Shown here piece after piece: positions 35,335 through 40,596 of a DNA stretch of 40,596 nucleotides. This DNA comes from Candidatus Propionivibrio aalborgensis. Lineage in GTDB: Bacteria > Pseudomonadota > Gammaproteobacteria > Burkholderiales > Rhodocyclaceae. The stretch is from contig NZ_FLQY01000347.1 of the NCBI RefSeq assembly GCF_900089945.1, forward strand, positions 1 through 40,596. The letters run 5' to 3'. The stretch's first letter is position 1, and every line of letters begins with the position of its first letter. The notes under the pieces are model-generated. The model worked only from the letters and a program-made list of their open reading frames with translations. It made no database searches and was not told the origin of the DNA. Both the position numbers and the translations under genes were made by a program.

Positions 35335-35503
35335 GTGGATTACGCCGGACAGTTCTTGTCAGACGGTGATGTCATCTTAGGCGCCCCTTACCAACAGCAC
35401 GGTGACGGGGAAATTACATTTCAGTCAGACTTTTTGTAGCCGAATATGCCAAACAATTTGGTTCGAGCAATCCGGTTCTCGGCCGCCGATTGCTCACTAT
35501 GGG
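35335..35503. repeat. Duplicated czcE upstream block (copy 1; copy 2 at 38054-38222)
   Basis: From GGATTACGCCGG / GGGTTACGCCGG to TTGCTCACTATGGG the two regions differ at very few positions, for example AATATGCCAAAC against AATATGCCCAAC. Both end abruptly at CACTATGGG. After it copy 1 runs into the HD-GYP relic and copy 2 into unrelated sequence. A more diverged third version lies at about 25290-25450. Confidence 0.85.
35369..35428 (-). promoter_or_regulatory. Promoter of czcE 1 with regulator box
   Basis: On the minus strand CTGACTGAAATGTAAT (35428-35413) is followed after 7 bases by TCACCGTG, CTGTTG (35397-35392), a 17-base spacer and TGACAT (35374-35369). Confidence 0.7.
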
Positions 35504-36626
35504 AATCGTCTGCCATCCAGGTAGCCGTATGAACAGCGAGGTCACCGAGGAACACGGTGCACTCAATCGTCTGCTGGACCGTTCGCGATTTGTCGGAATT
35601 CGCGTGTTTGGCTCGGATCAGTCACTGACCTATGAAACGTGGGCCGATATTCCCTCAAATATTATTGACTCAGTCCGTTCCGGGCAACATCAACACAGTT
35701 GGCCAGATCAAGAGGAGATCCACCGAAACTGGATAAAGGTAGACGTAGAGCGCCTGATTCAAATCGTATTGCCCTTGGTCGGAAAGGATGGAAAGCTTGC
35801 AGGTTATCTGGAAGGGGTCAGTCGCCTCGACGAGAAATCACTTCGGGCGCAAAGGGATCAAGTCAGCAACACTGCTCTGACAGCGGTCATTGCTGTTTTA
35901 GTCACAGCGCTTCTACTTTATCCGTTGCTGATGGCCATGTTGCGTCAAGCCGTCGGATTGTCCAGTCGCCTGCTGAATTCCAACCTCTCCTTGATGCTTT
36001 CGCTCGGTAACGCTATTGCCAATCGGGATTCGGATACGGATAGCCACAATTATCGCGTCACTTTCTATGCGGTAGCCCTGGCCGAGGCCATGGGATTGCC
36101 GAAACAGGATATTTCAGCATTGATCACTGGCGCCTTCCTTCACGACGTGGGGAAGATCGGCATTCCCGATAGCATCATGTTGAAAGCGGGGAAACTAACC
36201 AACGAAAAATTCGATGTGATGAAAACCCATGTCCTCCTCGGCATCGAGATCGTCGAGGACAACCCGTGGCTGAAAGGTGCAGCGTTGACCATTCGATAAC
36301 ACCATGAACGTTTTGACGGAACAGGCTATCCCGAAAATCTTCGCGGAGATTCGATACCACTGAATGCCAAACTATTTGCGGTCGTTGATGTTTTTGACGC
36401 GCTGACGTCGGAACGTCCCTACAAAAAGCCAATGGCGTTAAACGAAGTCATGGTTATCATTGAATGCGAGTCTGGTTACCACTTTGACCCAACAATCGTT
36501 GCCGTTTTCCGGCGCCTGGCCCCCAGGCTCTATGCACAGACAAGCCAAACCGACAAAGTTGAACTGCATCGAAGAATGCATGAAACGCTAGCTCGCTATT
36601 TCTTGGCAAATCAGATGCTATCTTGA
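35490..36626 (+). pseudogene. HD-GYP sensor gene copy 3, 5'-truncated and with an in-frame stop
   Basis: The homology to copies 1 and 2 begins near EEHGALNRLLDRSRFVGIRV (about 35535). The first transmembrane helix and HFETPAMQ are missing, replaced by the sequence found before czcE. The frame runs through the second helix, DSHNYR and HDVGKIGIPD to TIR, where TAA (36297-36299) stands at the first position of the HHHE motif. Without a shift it continues HHERFDGTGYP, DVFDALTSERPYK and on to 36626. One nonsense codon thus splits an otherwise readable catalytic domain. No FlgB-like partner remains here. Confidence 0.88.
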
Positions 36627-36642
36627 CGGCCTTACAAACGCA

Positions 36643-37014
36643 TCACATCATGTTGAGCAAATACTCTTGTCTGCCGGCCAGGCATGACCCTTCTGCCGTA
36701 TTACTCTCTGTTTTCCAGTGACACTCAAGCGTGCTTCCGTCCTCCGCCCTCAGCGTTGAATTTACGACTCCAATGTGTCGCTGATGCGGGTATGAAGTCT
36801 CCGCCTTTTGCTCCTTTGTGGGCGAATCGACACGCCATTCGCCGCGATAAATTTTGTCGTTGAGTGTAATTTCAACACGACGAGACCCAAAAGCTTCTCT
36901 TGTGACCTTGCCGCTGATCATGGTATTAGGAGAACCACTTTGCAGATAGCCGGTAGCAGTGCAGGCGCTAAGCATTAGACCGCTTAAGGTGATGCAAATT
37001 AAATTACGTTCCAT
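36643..37014 (-). CDS. Small lipoprotein, paralogue of the one at 298
   Basis: From the Met at 37014 the precursor is 123 residues, exactly the length of its paralogue. Lipobox LSAC gives Cys18, and the core KIYRGEWRVDSPTKEQKAET with SYPHQRHIG is closely similar. The two extra cysteines (LECHW and GSCLAG) are conserved. AAGGGAA lies 6 bases before the start; the open frame extends 45 codons further up but without a signal sequence. Function is unknown. The paralogues lie near both ends of the metal genes, one next to RND operon 1 and this one between the HD-GYP relic and copK 2. Confidence 0.82.
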   Translation of the reverse strand: MERNLICITLSGLMLSACTATGYLQSGSPNTMISGKVTREAFGSRRVEITLNDKIYRGEWRVDSPTKEQKAETSYPHQRHIGVVNSTLRAEDGSTLECHWKTESNTAEGSCLAGRQEYLLNMM

Positions 37015-37242
37015 AACATTCCCTTTGAGAGAGCAGCCCCTGATTTTTTGAACCAAATGCCCTGGAAGATTAATTGAACCCTGCGGTGGCGTTTTCCGGT
37101 TGGGTCGCGGACTTTTTACTGAGAGGTGCTCTTGCTGCAAGCCGTGCACGCCAGGGGATACAGTCTGCGGTATGGAATCCGAGACGCGCTTTCCGGATTT
37201 AAGCGACCCAGTGAAGGGCCGCTGTGTAATCCAACCGGGAAA

Positions 37243-37533
37243 TTAGCCGCCGCCACCATAATCCTTTTTCAGCAGACTATCGAGACGCATGACTTCGTCT
37301 CCGTGCATCAAGATCTTCTGGCCGTCCTTGGTTTCCATTACCGTATCTTTCTTCATCCGAACGGCGCGACCAAGTTTGTCTTCCATGGCCATTTTGCCGT
37401 CTTTGAAGAGGTAGACCGTCGAACCGTCTTTCAGATCGATCACCTGTTTCGCTTCGGCGCGGGCCGCATCACTGGCGAATGCAGTGACGGAAATGGCACT
37501 TATTGCAGCAACTATCAGCAATTTTTTCAGCAT
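37243..37533 (-). CDS. copK: CopK-family periplasmic copper-binding protein (copy 2)
   Basis: The 96-residue precursor has a signal peptide cleaved after AFA. The domain DLKDGSTVYLFKDGKMAMED to LMHGDEVMRLDSLL is nearly identical to copy 1, and the four Cu(I)-ligand methionines are conserved, shifted by two residues because of a longer N-terminus (DAARAEAKQV). The C-terminus differs: KKDYGGGG replaces HKDHRGG, so the His matching CopK His70 is Tyr. Cu(I) binding should be kept, while the Cu(II) site may be weakened. It lies downstream of czcE 2 in the same order as copy 1. A purine run (AAGGAAAAAAAATG) serves as ribosome-binding region. Confidence 0.94.
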   Translation of the reverse strand: MLKKLLIVAAISAISVTAFASDAARAEAKQVIDLKDGSTVYLFKDGKMAMEDKLGRAVRMKKDTVMETKDGQKILMHGDEVMRLDSLLKKDYGGGG

Positions 37534-37640
37534 TTTTTTTCCTTGAGTTAATCGAACTTGCGTTACAAATACCGGCGTCAGGAATCTAACGCCTTACGAA
37601 TCCGACGATGACTTATCATCATTGCCGGGCAATCGTTCTA

Positions 37641-38030
37641 TTAGGGTCGATATCTAGGGTTCTCGGCGACATAAACCGTAACCCCTTCAGTCCCGGACAC
37701 AATCTTGGAAAGCGGGAAAGCGTTGGTTCCCAAAGTGTCGAACATCCAGATGACACTCTTGCCGTCCACATTAACTTTGACGGTTTCGAGACGTGTGACA
37801 TTCAGATATTTGGTACTGCGATCAACATTCACCGACCGTGCGGCTGTGCCGGTCGATGCGTAGCCATAGGGAGCGAGCTGGTTGGCCGTTGGTTGGCTCT
37901 TGGATTCCTGACCCTGTCTAATCCAGCGAAGCTGCTGCAGGTCGGGGGAAGCGTCATCTGCCAACACCGCGGTTGCGCCAGTAAGGCTCAGCGCGGCAAG
38001 TAGTGCCAGTTGTGTAAAATTGGTTTTCAT
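37641..38030 (-). CDS. czcE: CzcE-family periplasmic metal-binding protein (copy 2)
   Basis: From the Met at 38030 the precursor is 129 residues, and the signal peptide MKTNFTQLALLAALSLTGAT is almost the same as in copy 1. An upstream ATG at 38039 would add only three residues. The domain KYLNVTRLETVKVNVDGKSV, WMFDTLGTNAFPLSKIVSG and VTVYVAENPRYRP is clearly CzcE-like. Compared with copy 1 it lacks NLSY after the cleavage site and has no His in the domain (KHLN is KYLN). The upstream region is nearly identical to that of copy 1. CopK 2 lies 107 bases downstream. Confidence 0.83.
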   Translation of the reverse strand: MKTNFTQLALLAALSLTGATAVLADDASPDLQQLRWIRQGQESKSQPTANQLAPYGYASTGTAARSVNVDRSTKYLNVTRLETVKVNVDGKSVIWMFDTLGTNAFPLSKIVSGTEGVTVYVAENPRYRP

Positions 38031-38087
38031 GGTTGTCACCTTGTGTAGTTGGGGGGGGTTACGCCGGACAGTTCTTGTCAGACGGTG

Positions 38088-38147
38088 ATGTCATCTTAGG
38101 CGCCCCTTACCAACAGCACGGTGACGGGGAAATTACATTTCAGTCAG
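38088..38147 (-). promoter_or_regulatory. Promoter of czcE 2 with regulator box
   Basis: The box CTGACTGAAATGTAAT (38147-38132, minus strand), CTGTTG and TGACAT are the same as at 35369-35428 with the same spacing. This is part of a near-identical duplicated block. Confidence 0.7.
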
Positions 38148-38222
38148 ACTTTTTGTAGCCGAATATGCCCAACAATTTGGTTCGAGCAATCCGGTTCTCG
38201 GCCGCCGATTGCTCACTATGGG

Positions 38223-38765
38223 GGGGCTGATAGGCCGATGGGCCAGCTTGAGAGAACACATCAAAATCCAGAAAGCCCTGTGGTCGGCTCATCACTTGTT
38301 GAGCTTGGAATCCGGATCGCACAGTCGATTGCCCCTCCGGACCAAGGCCTCCTCCTCGATCACGTGCTAGTGCGGGGAAATGCCCGTTGCAAGTTGGTAA
38401 AACCGTATGATTTTCAGAGTTCGGTAAGCGTCCCCACATTGCCAAGCGCATGCGCCGACGCGAAACTCTCTGTCGGCGCAGGCGGCGGTGTGCGGCGGTG
38501 CGGCCAGAGGGCTCTTCCCGTCACTTTGAGCAACTCGTTGACCACCGAATCCAGGCCGCCATCAAGCTAATCAAGCCGACCTAACGTACCCGCAGTGCGC
38601 ATCTTTACCCGTCCGGCGGCATCCCGTTTGGACTTTGTGCGCTTTACGTAGCGGCGACATTACGAGACAGTTATCTCATAGGCTGCTATCCAGCAAGTAG
38701 CAGTCATTGGTCGTTTGGGAGTTTCTCGCTTATCATTGACTTATTGCTGCTTGAAGGCTGAAAAC
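38223..38765. other. Region without a supported gene before the EamA transporter
   Basis: After the duplicated block there is about 540 bases without a clear gene. A short open frame ending at 38583 (HFEQLVDHRIQAAIKLIKPT) looks like the tail of a lost gene, but I cannot name it. A perfect 9-bp stem lies at 38451-38480. Confidence 0.5.
38451..38480. other. Perfect inverted repeat
   Basis: TGCGCCGAC (38451-38459) and GTCGGCGCA (38472-38480) form a 9-bp GC-rich stem with a 12-base loop. No T-run follows. It could be a structural remnant of a mobile element or a terminator that has lost its tail. Confidence 0.5.
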
Positions 38766-39782
38766 ATGAATTTGAAGGAAGGTTTTTCCAAACCCGGCGT
38801 GCCTGCAGCACTCGGAGCCGCCCTATTGTTCGGCGCGGGAACACCGCTCTCGAAATGGCTGCTCGATGTGGTGAGTCCGTGGTTGTTGGCAGGCTTGCTC
38901 TATTTTGGCTCAGGGGTTGGACTGGCACTGTATCGTCGCATGATCTGCGCACCAGCCGTTCGCCTTCCTCGAAATGAAATGTCTTGGTTTGCCGCAGCAA
39001 TTATGGCGGGCGGCATCTTCGCTCCTGTGTTGCTGATGATCGGCCTGACCAGCATGCCAGCGTCGGATGCCTCACTCTTGCTAAATGCCGAAGGCTTCTT
39101 TACCGCGCTGCTTGCATGGTTCGCTTTCAAGGAAAATTTCGACCGACGAATTGCTCTGGGGATGGTGGCCATCGTGGCAGGTGCGGTCGTCCTGAACTGG
39201 CCGGGAGAAGCACGGTTCGATGGGTTGTGGCCGCCGCTGGCTATCCTTGGTGCCTGCTTGGCTTGGGGTATAGACAACAATCTGACGCGCAAAATCTCGC
39301 TTACGGATGCAACGTGGATTGCCTCTGTGAAAGGTCTGGTATCCGGTGCTGTAAATTTGATACTAGCCTTCTCGCTAGGCGCTTCCATTCCAGCACTTCC
39401 CAACTTGGCTGGTGCAATGGTGGTGGGTTTTCTTGCCTATGGCGTGAGTTTAGCTCTATTCGTAGTTGGCTTGCGTCACCTTGGCACCGCACGCACAGGA
39501 GCTTACTTCTCGGTCGCGCCGTTCTTCGGCGCCTTACTGGCCTTGCTGATGGGTGAGCCCGTAACGGCGCCGCTACTTTTGGCAGGTGCCTTGATGGCGC
39601 TAGGTACCTGGTTGCATCTAACAGAACATCATGAACACATTCACGACAAGCATCACCAGCATGAGCATGACGATGCGGAGGCAGTTGGTAACAAACATCA
39701 CCATGTGCACTGGCATCATCCGACGACGCATAAACATCCGCACTTTCCAGACTCTCACCACCGGCAGCACATTCACTGTTAG
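38766..39782 (+). CDS. EamA/DMT-family transporter with a His-rich C-terminal tail
   Basis: From the Met at 38766 the protein has 338 residues. About ten hydrophobic helices in two EamA repeats fill residues 10-285, with typical segments such as ALLFGAGTPLSKWLLD, SDASLLLNAEGFFTALLAWF and LGTARTGAYFSVAPFFGALL. The last ~50 residues are a cytoplasmic or periplasmic tail with about 20 His, in strings such as HHEHIHDKHHQHEHDD and HKHPHFPDSHH, ending in Cys. DMT transporters move many small solutes. The tail suggests a metal ion or a metal sensor/buffer role here. Upstream there is a purine-rich AAGGCTGAAAAC stretch but no strong ribosome-binding site. Confidence 0.88.
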   Translation: MNLKEGFSKPGVPAALGAALLFGAGTPLSKWLLDVVSPWLLAGLLYFGSGVGLALYRRMICAPAVRLPRNEMSWFAAAIMAGGIFAPVLLMIGLTSMPASDASLLLNAEGFFTALLAWFAFKENFDRRIALGMVAIVAGAVVLNWPGEARFDGLWPPLAILGACLAWGIDNNLTRKISLTDATWIASVKGLVSGAVNLILAFSLGASIPALPNLAGAMVVGFLAYGVSLALFVVGLRHLGTARTGAYFSVAPFFGALLALLMGEPVTAPLLLAGALMALGTWLHLTEHHEHIHDKHHQHEHDDAEAVGNKHHHVHWHHPTTHKHPHFPDSHHRQHIHC

Positions 39783-40596
39783 TGGCAGAAATTTGCGTGA
39801 GGCTAACAGTTCCGTTACCGCAACCTATAACCGATGCCGGAGATTAAGCAGTCAGTCGATTTTCATATGACAGCAGGCCGTATAGGGTCGCTATGTAAAG
39901 CTTTGTGCATAGCGGTCACTATGCATAGATATCAACTAGCGATAGATCGTGCAGTCCAGAACGGTTCGACTCATACCACACAAAGCGGTTCTTGGTGAAG
40001 TTGGTCGGAATTGTTCTAGCCATGGTTTTGGGAGTAGAGCTCCGTTGAGGCTTCACTTCTGGGGGCCGTCATGGGGGAAACCCGTTTATCTAGTCTTGCG
40101 CGCATCGACTGACTGACAAAGGGCCCATCGCACCAGCACCGGACTTCGCGGCGCCATATTCGCAACGCAGGCCGGATTTACAGCAAGCACCGGGATGCGG
40201 ATACCGGCGCTAAAGCCTTGCAATGCTGCCGTTTAATTTTTCACATTGACGGACCGCTGAGGGTCGATAGGGTGAGTAGCGTTTTTCGGTAAGCCGCCGC
40301 TCAGATTCGCTGACTCCGATTTTTCAACCGAAAAGGCCGAACGGCGGCAATGCGCCAAGGTGCAGTCGTCCAAGCAGCATGCCTTGGATGGCAGCTCAGG
40401 CCGATGAGCGGGCCGACCGACTTCAGGACAGAAAGGCAGGTATCTGATCAGTTAGCTGCCGTTCGTGCAGCCTGATCCTTCGGGACTGCTACGGCCGGTT
40501 GTGGCCGAATCGAGGCAGTTTAGATAGACGTCAACTGTATCGGATCTACGATACCGCGTTGCCAAGTGACTTACGTAGTGGTAATGGGCCGGAGGG
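39783..40596. other. Right edge without a supported gene
   Basis: I find no gene in these 814 bases; open frames are short and lack motifs or ribosome-binding sites. An inverted repeat CGCTATG-N12-CATAGCG lies at 39889-39914, and CTGTTAG/CTAACAG flank the transporter stop as a weak hairpin (about 39776-39812). Confidence 0.5.

Noticed and set aside
37556..37600. Regulator-box-like sequence before copK 2
   Set aside because: GTAAC and GAC elements are present but with a 10-base instead of a 6-base spacer.
38121..38570. 149-codon plus-strand frame across the czcE 2 upstream block
   Set aside because: The first part lies in the duplicated promoter block and the product has no family resemblance.
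1..40596. tRNA or rRNA genes, integrase or complete insertion sequence
   Set aside because: None was recognised on either strand; only remnants of mobile-element activity are visible.

Overview
The window is about 40.6 kb of a metal-resistance island from a Gram-negative bacterium, most likely a betaproteobacterium. That placement rests on CopK, CzcE and CzcI, families I know mainly from Cupriavidus, Ralstonia and related genera, and on moderately GC-rich coding sequence. It is inference; no rRNA or other phylogenetic marker gene is present.

Layout. Positions 298-7799 (minus strand) hold a lipoprotein gene and a CzcCBA-like RND efflux operon: czcI-like gene, TolC-type outer-membrane factor, small membrane-anchored protein, membrane-fusion protein, RND pump, small periplasmic protein. 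A scar follows at 7875-8280: the last ~50 codons of a CadA/ZntA-type P-type ATPase next to clustered ~22-bp repeats that also form the 3' end of a ribbon-helix-helix-like gene (8247-8840). Positions 9179-15543 (minus) hold a second, syntenic RND operon. Divergent from it are an OmpR-type response regulator and a sensor kinase (15716-17814). Positions 17983-25001 are a copper/silver Cus operon: DUF411 protein, CusF-like protein, CusC, CusB with a fused CusF domain, and CusA. After a 1-kb stretch with a decayed czcE copy, 26015-29724 encodes a DUF2933 protein, an ICMT-type methyltransferase, a membrane protein and a Cu(I) P-type ATPase. Two small exported proteins follow.

The most unusual part is 31.0-36.6 kb. 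An intact two-gene operon pairs a FlgB-like flagellar rod protein carrying a His-rich N-terminal extension with a membrane-bound HD-GYP protein that has a periplasmic sensor domain. No other flagellar gene is present. Two further HD-GYP copies lie beside it, one with its own truncated FlgB-like partner, and both are broken. They are interleaved with two copK-czcE modules (minus strand). The window ends with an EamA-type transporter with a His-rich tail and about 0.8 kb in which I see no gene.

How it works together. Outer-membrane factors, fusion proteins and RND pumps export metal from the periplasm, the P-type ATPase exports Cu(I) from the cytoplasm, and small periplasmic proteins (CopK, CzcE, CusF-like, DUF411, His-rich peptides) bind metal. 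Eight copies of a 16-bp box, consensus NTNAC-N6-GTAAT with a strongly conserved AATGTAAT right half, lie upstream of the second RND operon, the cus operon, the DUF2933-copA operon, two small-protein genes, both czcE genes and the czcE relic. In six of the seven box-associated promoter regions examined the box is followed at a fixed distance by TCA or ACA and a -35-like hexamer. This is probably the binding site of the response regulator encoded here, tying most of the island into one regulon.
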